From the NCBI RefSeq assembly GCF_025770765.1, contig NZ_JANZKY010000009.1, positions 124,001 through 188,000 of the forward strand: a stretch of DNA of 64,000 bases, written 5' to 3'. The notes under the pieces are model-generated. The model made no database searches, had not been told where the DNA came from, and worked only from the letters and a program-made list of their open reading frames with translations. Both the position numbers and the translations under genes were made by a program. This DNA is from Propionivibrio soli. Lineage in GTDB: Bacteria; Pseudomonadota; Gammaproteobacteria; Burkholderiales; Rhodocyclaceae. Of the stretch, positions 1 through 10,090 are shown one piece after another. The number at the start of each line of letters is the position of its first letter. Positions within the stretch are counted from its first letter, which is position 1.

Positions 1-311
1 TAAGCGCGCGCGGTTTTCAGCCAGAGGGCGATGACGCGCTGGAATGTTTTTTCTTCAAGCTCCGCGAGCGGCAGCGTTTTGTTCAGATAACGCTTGGCAA
101 GTTCTTCTTGAACGAAGCAGATCGGTACTCGGGCGTGTTCAAGCAACCGAAAGTAGATTTCCCCGTCGGGCGGCGCGGCGAGCAGGCTGTCAAGAAAGGC
201 GTCGAGTTCTCCCGCGGCCTGCCAGGGATTGGCGAGCGAAATGCGCGCCAGGAGCTCGCACCCGGTCTTCAGATCCCGTACGGTGAAAGGAAATGGCAGG
301 GGGGTCGTCAT
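1..311 (-). CDS. Hypothetical protein, N-terminal part only (runs off the left edge)
   Basis: An open frame of 103 codons begins at ATG 311 on the minus strand and is still open at base 1, so only the N-terminus is seen. It starts MTTPLPFPFTVRDLKTG and reads as a soluble, mostly helical protein rich in Leu, Glu and Ala, with no signal peptide or membrane segment. I do not recognise the family. It has the same orientation as the dehydrogenase at 678-4559, but the 366-bp gap suggests its own promoter. Function unknown. Confidence 0.6.
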   Translation of the reverse strand, partial: MTTPLPFPFTVRDLKTGCELLARISLANPWQAAGELDAFLDSLLAAPPDGEIYFRLLEHARVPICFVQEELAKRYLNKTLPLAELEEKTFQRVIALWLKTARA

Positions 312-677
312 GGCGCCGGACGAGGGGGCTGATGCGGCCGGTCAGCCGCGCTGCGCGCACAGCAAGCGTCCCGGGCAGGCGCGATCCTCGGTGGACCACC
401 GCTGGCCGCTACTTCGCACTTCGCGCGACGCAAGGACTTCGGCCATTATTCTCCACCCCCAAAGGTTGCTGTTTCTCAGGCCGCCGATTTTCGCCTTCAG
501 CTTACGGAGTTTGCTCGATCTTTCAAGGCACTATGTCACACAAGTATTTCCAATTGAATGTGTGCGGAAGACGGAGCGCACGATAAGGCAAAGAACCACC
601 GGATACAACAGGCGGCTCCCCGTCCACACTTCCTGCCCGGCCAAGCGATACGTCGCGCCGGTCGGATCTCGCCCTGG
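312..677. other. Intergenic region, 366 bp
   Basis: This lies between the dehydrogenase stop and the start of the partial left-edge gene, both on the minus strand. It should hold the 3' end of one transcript and the promoter of the other. It has one AT-richer patch near 500-560 with a weak 6-bp inverted repeat (CACACA at 537-542, TGTGTG at 559-564). No convincing promoter, terminator or gene was seen. Confidence 0.4.
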
Positions 678-3600
678 CTAGAGCAGGACGCGCTCGATGC
701 CGCCGTCGTTCGCCTGCCGAACGTAATTCTCCAGCCAGTCGGGCCCAAGCAGTCTCTTGGCCATCTCGACGACGATGTAGTCCGCCTGCGTCCCTGCATC
801 TCCGTTGTAGCGTGATAACCCTTGCAGGCATGACGGACATGAGGTCAGCAACTTGATCTCGCCGGCAAACCCATCGTCGCGCAAACGGTTGGCACCCTTC
901 TCGATTTCTTCCTGCTTGCGGAAGCGCACCTGCGTCGAGATGTCGGGCCGCGTGACCGAGAGCGTGCCCGACTCGCCGCAGCAGCGGTCTGAAAGATCGA
1001 CACGCTGGCCCATCAGGGCAGTAGCGGCCTTGATTCCGGAGATGGTCTGCATGGGAGCATGGCACGGTTCGTGGTACATGTAGCGGACGCCACTGACCTC
1101 GTCACCGGATAGTTTCACGCCTTTTTCAAGAAGATATTCATGGATGTCGAGCAACCTGCAACCAGGAAATATCTTGTCGAACTGGTATTGCAGCAACTGG
1201 TCCATGCACGTGCCGCAGGAGACGATCACCGTGTTGATGTCGAGGTAGTTAAGGGTGTTCGCCACACGGTGGAAAAGAACGCGGTTATCGGTGATGATCT
1301 TCTGCCCTTGGTCGGCGTCGCCGGCCGCCGTCTGCGGATAGCCGCAACACAGATAGCCGGGTGGCAGAACGGTCTGGGCGCCGATCTCATAGAGCATGGC
1401 CTGCGTTGCCAGGCCAACCTGCGAGAACAGGCGTTCCGATCCGCAGCCGGGGAAGTAGAAGACGGCGTCGCCGTCATAATCCGGCTCGCCGATTTTGCGC
1501 GGGTCGCGGATCACCGGAACGATTGTGTTGTCTTCGATATCAAGCAGTGCCCGCGACGTACGCTTGGGTAGCCCGCCGGGCATCGGCTTGTTGATGAAGT
1601 GGATGATCTGCGCGCGCAACGGCGGTTGCCCGACAGTCGACGGCGGTTGCCGTGTCTGGCGCTGGGCGAGACCCACGGCGCGAGCGACCTTGTGCGCCCA
1701 CCGCTGACCAGCGTACCCCCACTCGATCATCGTCTTGCGCACGAGGCGAATGGTCGCCGGGTCGGTCATCGACAGGAAGGCCATTGCCGCCGCCTTCGCC
1801 GGCACGATTTTTCGCTTGCCCTGCTCGCGCAAGAAGTTGCGCATGCGAATCGAGACGTCGCCAAAATCGATATCGACCGGGCATGGCTTGACGCACTTGT
1901 GGCAAATCGTGCAGTGGTCAGCAACGTCGTTGAACTCGTCGAAATGCTTGAGCGAAATACCGCGCCGTGTTTGCTCTTCGTATAGGAAGGCCTCGATCAG
2001 CAGCGAGGTGGCGAGGATCTTGTTGCGCGGCGAGTAGAGCAGGTTGGCCCGTGGTACGTGCGTCGAGCAGACCGGTTTGCATTTGCCACAGCGCAGGCAG
2101 TCCTTGATCATCGTCGAGATGTCGCCGACTTCGGACTGTTCCATGATCAGCGACTCGGTGCCGAGCAGAGAGAACGACGGCGTATAGGCCCCGGAGAGAT
2201 CGCCGCCGGCCATTAGCTTGCCGCGATTGAAATGGCCGTTGGGGTCGATGCGCGCCTTGTAATCGCGGAACGGCCGTATCTCGTCTTCCGACAAGAACTC
2301 GAGCTTGGTGATGCCGATGCCATGCTCGCCGGAGACGACGCCGTCGAGTGAGCGAGCCAACGCCATGATGCGTGTGACGGCGGCGTTCGCCGTTTGCAGC
2401 ATGGCGTAGTTGTCGGAGTTCACCGGAATGTTGGTGTGCACGTTGCCGTCGCCGGCGTGCATGTGCATGGCGACGAACACGCGTCCGCGCAAGTTCTCTT
2501 TCTGAATGGCGTCGATGCGTTCGAGGACACGCCGAAACACCTTGCCGTCGAAGACCGCTTCCAATTGCGGCTTGAGTTCGCTTTTCCACGAAACGCGCAC
2601 CGAATAATCCTGCAGGCGGTGAAAGAGTTTCGGTGCGGCGGCCTTGTTGAGCAGCATCCCGGCCGCGATGCCAAGCGACTCAAACTGTGTTTCCGCGTAC
2701 GCGAGCGGTAGGTCAAGGTTGTCGAGCAACCACTGCCAGCGCGCCCGCACCGCCCCGATCGCTTCCAGCGCCGCCTGCCGTTGATCACCGATCAGAAGCG
2801 CGTTGTCGAGGTTGGCGTCGCCGCTATGCAAGGGCAGGTCGCCTTGCAGGAATTCGCTCAACCGATCGCACAACGCCAGCTTGTTGCCGATCGAAAGCTC
2901 GATATTGATGCGTTCGACACCGTCGCAATAGTCGCCCATGCGCGGCAGAGGAATGACCACGTCCTCGTTGAGCTTGAACGCGTTGGTGTGCCGCGAGATC
3001 GCAGCCGTGCGCGAACGATCGAGCCAGAACTTGCGCCGGGTGTCCGCGTCGACGGCAATGAAACCTTCGGCCGAACGCAGGTTGCATAGACGGACGACCT
3101 CCGAAGCCGCCGTCATCACCGCGTTTTCATCGTGACCGACGATATCGCCGATCAGCACCATCTTCGGTCGGCCGGCCTTCTCGCCCTTGCGCTTGGCTTT
3201 GGTCGAATAGCCGACGGCGCGTACGTAGCGCTCGTCGAGGTGTTCAAGACCGGCAAGTTGCACACCCGCCGCATAGCCGGCGCCGCCCGGCTTGAAATAG
3301 TCGGTAATCTCGACGATCGCCGGTACGGCTTCGCGCACTTGGCCGAAGAATTCGAGGCAGACGGTGCGCGTGTGCGGCGGCATCTTGTGCAGCACCCAGC
3401 GCGCGGCGACGATCAGGCCGTCGGTGCCTTCCTTCTGCACGCCCGGGAGGCCGGAAAGGAACTTGTCGGTGACATCCTTGCCGAGCCCCGTCTTGCGGAA
3501 GCGCGCTCCAGGGATTTCGAGCATCTCGGGTTCGCCTCGCGGCGTCGTGCCGTCCTTGGCGAAGCGGCGAACTTCGAAGCGAGCGATATCCTGATCGTGA

Positions 3601-4559
3601 ATCTTGCCGAAGTTGTGCCCGATACGCGTGACTTCCATGAAGTAGCCGTTCGTATCGACCATCTTCCACCACGCGAGGTTGTCGAGCGCCGTTCCCCACA
3701 GCACCGCCTTCTTGCCGCCCGCGTTCATCGCGATGTTGCCGCCGATGCACGAGGCGTTCGCCGACGTCGGGTCGACGGCAAAGACGTAGCCGGCAATGCC
3801 CGCCGCGTCGGAAACGCGCTCGGTGACGGCGCCGGCCCCGGTACGGATGGTCGCGTACGGGCGGTCGCAGCCGGGCAACAACGTTTCCTCGACCGGGTCG
3901 ATGTCGATCAGCTTCTCGGTGTTGATCACCACTGAATCGGGCGTCAACGGGACGGCGCTGCCGGTGTAGCCGGTGCCGCCCCCGCGCGGAATGATCGTCA
4001 GCCCGAGTTCGATGCAGCCGCGCACGAGACCGGGAATCTCGTCTTCGGTATCCGGGTAGAGGACGACGAACGGGTACTCGACCCGCCAGTCGGTCGCGTC
4101 GGTCACGTGCGCGACACGGGCGAGTCCGTCGAAAGCAATGTTGTCGCGGCGCGTGTGCCGGGACAATACCTTCAGGACCTGCCGACGCTTGGCGGCGGTA
4201 TCTTCGAAATGGCGTTCGAATTGGAGAACGGCCTGTGCGGCGGCTTCGCACAGACGGCGCACTGTTTCATTTCCCTGCCGCCGCTTCTCTATCTCGTTCA
4301 GCCGGTGCCTGAGCGCCTGCACGAGCGCATCGCGCCGCTGGCGGTTGGCGAGCAGATCGTCCTCGAGGTAGGGATTGCGCCGAACGACCCAGATGTCGCC
4401 GAGCACTTCATAGAGCATCCGTGCCGAGCGGCCGGTGACGCGCTGGCTACGCAGCTCGTCGAGGATCGCCCAATTCTCGGCGCCGAGCAGGCGGATGACG
4501 ATCTCGCGGTCGGAGAACGACGTGTAGTTGTACGGGATTTCACGCAGACGCGCGTTCAT
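678..4559 (-). CDS. FAD-linked D-lactate dehydrogenase-type oxidoreductase fused to Fe-S/CCG domains (DUF3683 N-terminus)
   Basis: The 1293-residue protein joins what are often separate subunits. The N-terminus (about 1-150) matches DUF3683. A PCMH-type FAD domain follows, with [10 protein letters not shown] near residue 190, then an FAD-oxidase C-terminal domain (GEHGIG motif). Two ferredoxin-type clusters are at about 819-829 ([11 protein letters not shown]) and 882-895 ([11 protein letters not shown]). Two CCG domains end the protein, with CCGYPQ near 1070 and CCGESG near 1190. Such fusions are taken to oxidise a 2-hydroxyacid such as D-lactate or glycolate and pass electrons via the clusters to the quinone pool; the substrate is not determined here. 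The frame is open to 4655, but ATG 4559 ([15 protein letters not shown]) begins the conserved part and avoids closeness to the next stop at 4606. Confidence 0.85.
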   Translation of the reverse strand: MNARLREIPYNYTSFSDREIVIRLLGAENWAILDELRSQRVTGRSARMLYEVLGDIWVVRRNPYLEDDLLANRQRRDALVQALRHRLNEIEKRRQGNETVRRLCEAAAQAVLQFERHFEDTAAKRRQVLKVLSRHTRRDNIAFDGLARVAHVTDATDWRVEYPFVVLYPDTEDEIPGLVRGCIELGLTIIPRGGGTGYTGSAVPLTPDSVVINTEKLIDIDPVEETLLPGCDRPYATIRTGAGAVTERVSDAAGIAGYVFAVDPTSANASCIGGNIAMNAGGKKAVLWGTALDNLAWWKMVDTNGYFMEVTRIGHNFGKIHDQDIARFEVRRFAKDGTTPRGEPEMLEIPGARFRKTGLGKDVTDKFLSGLPGVQKEGTDGLIVAARWVLHKMPPHTRTVCLEFFGQVREAVPAIVEITDYFKPGGAGYAAGVQLAGLEHLDERYVRAVGYSTKAKRKGEKAGRPKMVLIGDIVGHDENAVMTAASEVVRLCNLRSAEGFIAVDADTRRKFWLDRSRTAAISRHTNAFKLNEDVVIPLPRMGDYCDGVERINIELSIGNKLALCDRLSEFLQGDLPLHSGDANLDNALLIGDQRQAALEAIGAVRARWQWLLDNLDLPLAYAETQFESLGIAAGMLLNKAAAPKLFHRLQDYSVRVSWKSELKPQLEAVFDGKVFRRVLERIDAIQKENLRGRVFVAMHMHAGDGNVHTNIPVNSDNYAMLQTANAAVTRIMALARSLDGVVSGEHGIGITKLEFLSEDEIRPFRDYKARIDPNGHFNRGKLMAGGDLSGAYTPSFSLLGTESLIMEQSEVGDISTMIKDCLRCGKCKPVCSTHVPRANLLYSPRNKILATSLLIEAFLYEEQTRRGISLKHFDEFNDVADHCTICHKCVKPCPVDIDFGDVSIRMRNFLREQGKRKIVPAKAAAMAFLSMTDPATIRLVRKTMIEWGYAGQRWAHKVARAVGLAQRQTRQPPSTVGQPPLRAQIIHFINKPMPGGLPKRTSRALLDIEDNTIVPVIRDPRKIGEPDYDGDAVFYFPGCGSERLFSQVGLATQAMLYEIGAQTVLPPGYLCCGYPQTAAGDADQGQKIITDNRVLFHRVANTLNYLDINTVIVSCGTCMDQLLQYQFDKIFPGCRLLDIHEYLLEKGVKLSGDEVSGVRYMYHEPCHAPMQTISGIKAATALMGQRVDLSDRCCGESGTLSVTRPDISTQVRFRKQEEIEKGANRLRDDGFAGEIKLLTSCPSCLQGLSRYNGDAGTQADYIVVEMAKRLLGPDWLENYVRQANDGGIERVLL

Positions 4560-4605
4560 GGGCTTCGGCAACACGCAAAAGCGCGATTTTACCGTATCGT
4601 CCGCG

Positions 4606-6540
4606 CTAACCCTCGGTTGCCTCCTGCGCGACCGCCGGTCCTGTCGCGCCGTCAAATCCCAGTTCGCGTATCGCGATCAACTCTGCCGGCGTTTCTACGC
4701 CCTCGGCGAGCACCTCCAGACCCATCGTGTGTGCAATCGAGCAAAGGCCTTTAAGGAACGCGGCGTTTCCCTGCGTTTGGTCGACGCGCCGCACGAAGCT
4801 GGCATCGACCTTCAGGTAGTCGATTCCCAGGTCGTGCAATGTGCCGATGCGGCTGAATTGATGGCCGACATGTTCGAGCCCGACTCGGCAGCCGATGCCC
4901 TTGAGTCCCCGGCACAGTTCGCGGAACATCGCCGGGTGCCTGAAGGCCCCGGTTTCCGTAATGTCGATCCACAAACGCTTGGCCTCCGGGCGTCGTCTTC
5001 CGAGCAGCGCCAGAAGTTGCTTGCGGAACGGCGCGTCGGCGACCGAGCCCGCCGCGAGATTGATGCCGAGACCGGGCAAGGCCGGCTCGGCGCGCAACGT
5101 ATCGAGCCCGAGCGAGACGGCGATCAGGTCCAGCGTCGTCGTCATTCCCAGGCGCTCCGCGACCGGCATGAACTGACCTGCCGGAAGCCACTCGCCGCTG
5201 GCGGCATCGTCGAGCATCAACCGTAGCGGGCACTCGCGGTGCGAGAGAACACTTGCCATATCGACGACGGGGAACGACCCGAGACGAACCTGTTGCCGAT
5301 CAAGCGCACGGCGGATCAGGCGCGACCACTGCGCCGCAGTGTGGGGATGGCCCTGACCGTCGTCGACCGGCGCTTCGCCGTATGGCTCGTCGGCTCGGCC
5401 CTCGGCCTGGGCGAGGGCGAGATCGACGCGGGCGAGCAACGCATCGAGGTCCATGCCGTGACCGAACAGCCCGAATCCGACCGACGCCGCCCGACGGCCG
5501 CCGACGTAGGCGCTGCCCGCTTCGCCGAGTGCGCGCAACAGCGAAACCGCTGCCGCTTCCCCGTCCGTCTCGCCGAGCAGCATGACGGCGAAGTCGGAAC
5601 CGTTGAGTCGAGCGGCGGCCCCTTCGTGGCGCTGTTGGGCCCACACGTCAATCGCTGCTCCCGCGCGGCCGACGTATTCGTCGGCGGCTGCCCGGCCCAG
5701 CCGTCGGTTGACCTCAGCGAGTTCGGCCAGACGCACGAGGAGCAGCAGACCGCCGCCTACATCTTCGGCCGCGAGCGCGTGTTCCAGCCGAGCCAGGAAA
5801 TGAGCACGGTTTGCGAGGCCGGTGAGCGGGTCGAGGTTGGCTTCTCGGCGAAGCTGCTCAAGCCGTGCGGCTTCCTCGTCAAACGTCGCTTTCAGGCGTT
5901 TGACCATGCCGTTCATCGCCGCGGCGAGATGTCTCAATTCCGGAACGTCCGGCTCGGGGATGGTCACGAAGCGGCGTTCGCTGATTGCGCGCGCCTGCCC
6001 GATCACGGCATCGAGCGGCACCTTGAGCCGGCGCACAATGAACGATCCGAGCAAGCCGGCGACGAGGCCGGCCGCGGCCAACGCGGCCGTCATGCGCAGG
6101 ACGCTGGACCAGAGTGCCTCGTAGGCAAAGCGGCTGTGGCTGACGAGCGTCACCGTACCAAGCGGCTGCCAGCCGTTTGATATCTGGGCTTGGCCAGGTA
6201 CGGAGCGAATCGGCAGCGCGCTGACGAACCATGCAGGCGTACGCGTCTCGCCCGCGCGGCTCTGTTTCTCGACGAGCGTCTTGCCTTTGCCGTCAACGAC
6301 GCGAATCGACTCGTAGTGTCCGCTGTCGAAAAGGGCGCTGGTCGCCAGCTCAACGGACACCAGATCCTGGTCGCCGCGGCTCAAGGTTAGCGCCAAGGCG
6401 GCCGCGTTGTCGGCGTTCTTCAGCGACAGCTGCGACTCCAGGTAGTCGCGCGCGCTCAGCACCGAGGCAAGGAGTGCGCCGGCGAGAGCGAGCAGCATGC
6501 TGCTGACGACGGCAAGCCACATTTGGCGATACATCGACAT
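4606..6540 (-). CDS. lapD: LapD-like inner-membrane c-di-GMP receptor (degenerate GGDEF and EAL)
   Basis: The 644-residue protein has the LapD order: membrane segment at 7-30, a periplasmic LapD/MoxY-type domain to about 145, a second membrane segment at 150-170, HAMP to about 222, a signalling helix, GGDEF (about 233-390) and EAL (400-640). Both catalytic signatures are broken. The GGDEF site reads LNGSDF (312-317), the EAL site reads RECP (435-438), and the DDFGTG loop reads EHVGHQ (556-561). That is expected of a receptor rather than an enzyme. In known LapD, c-di-GMP bound by the EAL domain makes the periplasmic domain hold the protease LapG. The lapG gene lies just upstream on the same strand, 120 bp away, which supports the call. 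The start has a good site (GAGGAAGG); ATG 6534 is an alternative. Confidence 0.88.
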   Translation of the reverse strand: MSMYRQMWLAVVSSMLLALAGALLASVLSARDYLESQLSLKNADNAAALALTLSRGDQDLVSVELATSALFDSGHYESIRVVDGKGKTLVEKQSRAGETRTPAWFVSALPIRSVPGQAQISNGWQPLGTVTLVSHSRFAYEALWSSVLRMTAALAAAGLVAGLLGSFIVRRLKVPLDAVIGQARAISERRFVTIPEPDVPELRHLAAAMNGMVKRLKATFDEEAARLEQLRREANLDPLTGLANRAHFLARLEHALAAEDVGGGLLLLVRLAELAEVNRRLGRAAADEYVGRAGAAIDVWAQQRHEGAAARLNGSDFAVMLLGETDGEAAAVSLLRALGEAGSAYVGGRRAASVGFGLFGHGMDLDALLARVDLALAQAEGRADEPYGEAPVDDGQGHPHTAAQWSRLIRRALDRQQVRLGSFPVVDMASVLSHRECPLRLMLDDAASGEWLPAGQFMPVAERLGMTTTLDLIAVSLGLDTLRAEPALPGLGINLAAGSVADAPFRKQLLALLGRRRPEAKRLWIDITETGAFRHPAMFRELCRGLKGIGCRVGLEHVGHQFSRIGTLHDLGIDYLKVDASFVRRVDQTQGNAAFLKGLCSIAHTMGLEVLAEGVETPAELIAIRELGFDGATGPAVAQEATEG

Positions 6541-6660
6541 CGTGAGCCTTCCTCAGTCGGTGGGCCAGCTCCGGCGTGCGGCGCGTGCCGTGCCGCGGTT
6601 TAGGCCCGGGTGCCGGTACGTCGTTCCGGCCGCCTGTTCACGGTATAGATTCTCCGCTTG

Positions 6661-7323
6661 CTATTCGAAACCCTCGGCGTGCATTCGCCGCAGGACGTCC
6701 TCCCAGCGCGACAGCCGGTCCTGGCTACGCGGCCCGCCGGAACGTCCCGATGCGCCGGTGAAAACGCCTTCGCCGTTGAAGCTGAAGACCGGTTTCAAGT
6801 CGGGTCGTTTCGACGCCGCCCGAATCTCGGGATCGAGATTGTCGAGCACCAGAGCTTCCCGGTCGGGTGCGGCGTAGTAGGCGACCACCATGTGCGCCTG
6901 CTCGACCTCGCCTTCCGGCGTCCGCAAATGCGCCTTGACGTAGACCAGTCGCAGTTTGTTCTCGGCAATTCCAGCGAGGCGTAGCGAAGCATATTTGAAG
7001 ATCGAGAAATCTTCGCAATCGCCTCGGCCCTGGCCGATCGTCTCCAGCGGTGTGGCCCAGTAGTCGGCTTGCTTCCACACGTCAGTATCGGCCGCAAAGA
7101 CGATGTTTCGGTTCACGAAATCGTTGACTTCACGCAGTATCGCCAATTCTTCCTGTCCCGGCAGAGCGTCCAGCAAATGCAGCCATTCATTGAGCACGAC
7201 GACGCGTTCGATGCCGAAACGGGCGGCCAGGCGTCGCTGCAGTTCCGGTGGGTCGAGTGCTGCGCCGATCGACGCGACGCAGAGCAAGAGCGCCCACAAT
7301 ATGAGACTCCGGACGCCGCGCAT
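6661..7323 (-). CDS. lapG: LapG-type periplasmic cysteine protease (transglutaminase-like, BTLCP/DUF920)
   Basis: A 220-residue exported protein with a signal peptide (MRGVRSLILWALLLCVASIG) and the LapG catalytic triad: Cys103 in GRGDCEDF, His144 in AHMVVAYY and Asp161 in LVLDNLDPE. The acidic residues flanking the cysteine (Asp102, Glu104) correspond to the calcium ligands of known LapG. The family cleaves the N-terminus of a large LapA-type adhesin after a TAAG-like site, releasing the cell from the biofilm, unless sequestered by LapD. lapD follows at once. No adhesin or its type I secretion genes are in the window. The frame is open to 7371, but ATG 7323 gives a clean signal peptide. Confidence 0.9.
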   Translation of the reverse strand: MRGVRSLILWALLLCVASIGAALDPPELQRRLAARFGIERVVVLNEWLHLLDALPGQEELAILREVNDFVNRNIVFAADTDVWKQADYWATPLETIGQGRGDCEDFSIFKYASLRLAGIAENKLRLVYVKAHLRTPEGEVEQAHMVVAYYAAPDREALVLDNLDPEIRAASKRPDLKPVFSFNGEGVFTGASGRSGGPRSQDRLSRWEDVLRRMHAEGFE

Positions 7324-7509
7324 AGTGCGAGCGATCGGGCGGAACGGCGGCGGGACGTCAAATCGCGTCAATGGAGCGGGCGTTTCTACTGCAAAGAATG
7401 CGGCAGTGTAAAACGATTGGCACGCAGTGCGATACGCTCCTGGACTCCATCGCCGGCGCGGGTTCCCGAGGCTGCTAGAATCGAATCTTTTGTCGGCAGG
7501 ACCGTGGGC

Positions 7510-9021
7510 ATGTATCCGGATTATCTTCAGAAAATTCTTACCGCTCAGGTCTACGACGTTGCGCTCGAAACGCCGCTCGATCCGGCCCCGAATCTTTCGG
7601 CGCGCTTGGGCACGCCGATCTTCATCAAGCGCGAGGACATGCAGCCGGTCTTCTCGTTCAAGCTACGCGGCGCGTACAACAAGATCGCGCAGCTTTCGCC
7701 CGAGAAACTCAAACGCGGCGTGATCTGCGCCTCGGCGGGCAACCACGCGCAGGGAGTGGCTCTGGCGGCTGCGCGTATCGGCTGCCGCGCGGTGATCGTG
7801 ATGCCGACGACCACGCCGTCGATCAAAATCGAAGCCGTACGCGGTCGTGGAGGCGAAGTCGTTCTCGCCGGTGAATCGTACGACGAGGCCTACGCGCACG
7901 CACTCGAACTCGAGAAGCGCGAGAAGCTGTCGTTCGTCCATCCCTTCGACGACCCGGACGTGATCGCCGGCCAAGGGACGATCGGCATGGAAATCCTGCG
8001 CCAACACCCAAAGCCGATTCACGCCGTTTTTTGCTGTGTCGGCGGCGGCGGCCTGATCTCGGGCGTCGCCGCCTACATCAAGCGTTTGCGTCCTGAGACG
8101 AAGATCATCGGCGTCGAAGCCTGTGACGCCGACGCCATGACGCAATCGCTGCGCGCCGGCCGCCGGATACGACTGAAGCAGGTCGGCCTCTTCGCGGACG
8201 GCGCGGCGGTCAAGTATGTGGGCGAGGAGACGTTCCGGCTTTGCCGCGAATACGTCGATGAAATGGTGTGCGTGGATACCGATGCGATCTGCGCCGCCAT
8301 CAAGGACGTCTTCGAGGACACGCGTGCCATCCTCGAGCCGGCCGGTGCCTTGGCGGTCGCCGGGGCCAAGGAATACGCGGCACGCCATCGCCTGAAAGAC
8401 AAGGCACTGGTGGCGGTGGCCTCTGGAGCCAACCTCAACTTCGACCGTCTGCGCTTCGTCGCCGAACGCGCCGAGGTCGGCGAGCAGCGCGAAGCCGTGC
8501 TGGCCGTAACGCTGCCGGAAAAACCCGGCGCCTACAAAAAATTCGTGGCGTTGATCGGCTCGCGCAACATTACCGAGTTCAACTACCGCTATAACGACCC
8601 GGAGTTCGCGCGCGTTTTCGTCGGTATACAGGTGTCGTCCCGGGCCGAGTCGCTGAAGCTCGTCGAGCAGCTGCGAAAAAATGGTTATGCGACCGTCGAC
8701 CTGACCGACGACGAGACAGCGAAGCTGCATGTGCGGCACATGGTCGGCGGCCATTCACCGAGCGTCGAACACGAAATCATCTACCGTTTCGAATTCCCGG
8801 AGCGTCCCGGCGCCTTGATGAACTTCCTGAGCCGGATGAGTTCGGGTTGGAACATCACTTTATTTCACTACCGCAACCATGGCGCCGACTACGGCCGCGT
8901 CATGGTCGGCATGCAGGTGCCACCCCACGAAGCCCGAGACTTTCGCGAATTCCTAAAGAACCTGGGCTACGCGCATTGGAACGAGACGGAGAATTCCGCC
9001 TATAAGCTGTTCCTCGGTTAG
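7510..9021 (+). CDS. ilvA: Threonine ammonia-lyase, biosynthetic
   Basis: A PLP enzyme of 503 residues that deaminates L-threonine to 2-oxobutanoate, the first step to isoleucine. The PLP lysine is Lys51 in FSFKLRGAYNK and the phosphate loop is CVGGGGLISG. Two ACT-like regulatory domains occupy about 325-503 (EKPGAYKKF and ERPGALMNF repeats), as in the isoleucine-inhibited long form (E. coli IlvA is 514 residues). The open frame extends far upstream, but ATG 7510 starts the conserved MYPDYLQKIL and follows a GGCAGGA site. It is divergent from lapG across 186 bp and probably monocistronic. Confidence 0.95.
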   Translation: MYPDYLQKILTAQVYDVALETPLDPAPNLSARLGTPIFIKREDMQPVFSFKLRGAYNKIAQLSPEKLKRGVICASAGNHAQGVALAAARIGCRAVIVMPTTTPSIKIEAVRGRGGEVVLAGESYDEAYAHALELEKREKLSFVHPFDDPDVIAGQGTIGMEILRQHPKPIHAVFCCVGGGGLISGVAAYIKRLRPETKIIGVEACDADAMTQSLRAGRRIRLKQVGLFADGAAVKYVGEETFRLCREYVDEMVCVDTDAICAAIKDVFEDTRAILEPAGALAVAGAKEYAARHRLKDKALVAVASGANLNFDRLRFVAERAEVGEQREAVLAVTLPEKPGAYKKFVALIGSRNITEFNYRYNDPEFARVFVGIQVSSRAESLKLVEQLRKNGYATVDLTDDETAKLHVRHMVGGHSPSVEHEIIYRFEFPERPGALMNFLSRMSSGWNITLFHYRNHGADYGRVMVGMQVPPHEARDFREFLKNLGYAHWNETENSAYKLFLG

Positions 9022-9093
9022 CTTTCGCAGCCGGAGCACGGTAACGCGGATAGTGCCCCCGCAACGACAACTCGAACGCCAAGGAGGAGAACG

Positions 9094-10032
9094 ATGGCTC
9101 TCAATATTGCACAGAACGTTACCGACCTTATCGGCAACACACCGCTGGTGAAACTCAACCGTGTCGCGGCAGGCATTGACGGGACGGTGGCCGTCAAGCT
9201 CGAGTTCTACAACCCGGCGCACAGTGTCAAGGACCGCATCGCGATGGCGATGGTCGACGCGGCGCAGGCGGCCGGCCGTATCACGCCCGATACGATCATC
9301 CTCGAACCGACGTCGGGCAACACCGGCATCGGCTTGGCGATGGTGTGTGCGGCGCGCGGTATCCGCTGCTGCTTCACCATGCCGGAAACGATGAGCCGCG
9401 AGCGGCGTCTGTTGCTCAAAGCGTACGGCGCGCAGCTTGTATTGACCCCCGGAGGCGAGGGCATGGCCGGCGCGATCCGGCGCGCCGAGGAGATGGCTGC
9501 CGCCGATCCGCGCTACCTGATTCCCCAGCAATTTGAAAACCCCGCCAATCCGGCGATCCACCGCGCGACGACGGCCGAGGAGATCTGGCGCGATACCGAC
9601 GGACAGGTGGACATCTTCGTCGCCGGCGTCGGCACGGGCGGTACCCTGACCGGTGTCGGCGAAGTGCTCAAGTCGCGTAAGCCCGGCGTGCGCGTGGTGG
9701 CCGTGGAGCCCGATGCTTCACCGGTACTTTCGGGCGGCGTCAAAGGACCGCACCCGATCCAAGGCATTGGTGCCGGGTTCGTTCCGCAGGTGCTCAATAC
9801 CGAGATCTACGACGAGGTGATCCGCGTTACCGCCGAGGACGCGTACGACGTTGCCCGCCGCCTGGCGACCGACGAGGGCATCCTCGCGGGGATTTCGTCG
9901 GGTGCGGCGGTGTGGGCGGCGTTGCGCGTCGCGCGGCGGCCTGAAAATGCGGGCAAGCTGACGGTCGCTGTAGTGCCCTCATTCGGCGAGCGTTACCTGT
10001 CCACCGCTCTGTACGCCAACCTCGACGCGTGA
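9094..10032 (+). CDS. cysK: Cysteine synthase A (O-acetylserine sulfhydrylase)
   Basis: A 312-residue fold-type II PLP enzyme that makes L-cysteine from O-acetylserine and sulfide. The PLP lysine is Lys46 in [14 protein letters not shown] binds the substrate carboxylate and GTGGTLTG the PLP phosphate. The strong site AAGGAGGAG precedes ATG 9094. A PatB-like C-S lyase follows 58 bp downstream on the same strand, so this pair may handle cysteine and cystathionine sulfur together. The frame is full length and undisturbed. Confidence 0.95.
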   Translation: MALNIAQNVTDLIGNTPLVKLNRVAAGIDGTVAVKLEFYNPAHSVKDRIAMAMVDAAQAAGRITPDTIILEPTSGNTGIGLAMVCAARGIRCCFTMPETMSRERRLLLKAYGAQLVLTPGGEGMAGAIRRAEEMAAADPRYLIPQQFENPANPAIHRATTAEEIWRDTDGQVDIFVAGVGTGGTLTGVGEVLKSRKPGVRVVAVEPDASPVLSGGVKGPHPIQGIGAGFVPQVLNTEIYDEVIRVTAEDAYDVARRLATDEGILAGISSGAAVWAALRVARRPENAGKLTVAVVPSFGERYLSTALYANLDA

Positions 10033-10090
10033 CGGATCGCCGCGCGCTGTTCCGTTCCTCTAACTGATTTCTCTTCTTTCGGTATCTGCC

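Noticed and set aside
533-586. A 17-codon plus-strand frame (MSHKYFQLNVCGRRSAR) in the 312-677 gap
   Set aside because: It is in front of no plus-strand gene it could regulate, has no clear ribosome site and its length is expected by chance.
9037-9070. A CCCCCGCAAC stretch before cysK resembling the core of a cobalamin riboswitch
   Set aside because: The gap is only 72 bases, the GCCACTG box and upstream conserved blocks are missing, and cysK is not a usual B12 target. Probably chance.
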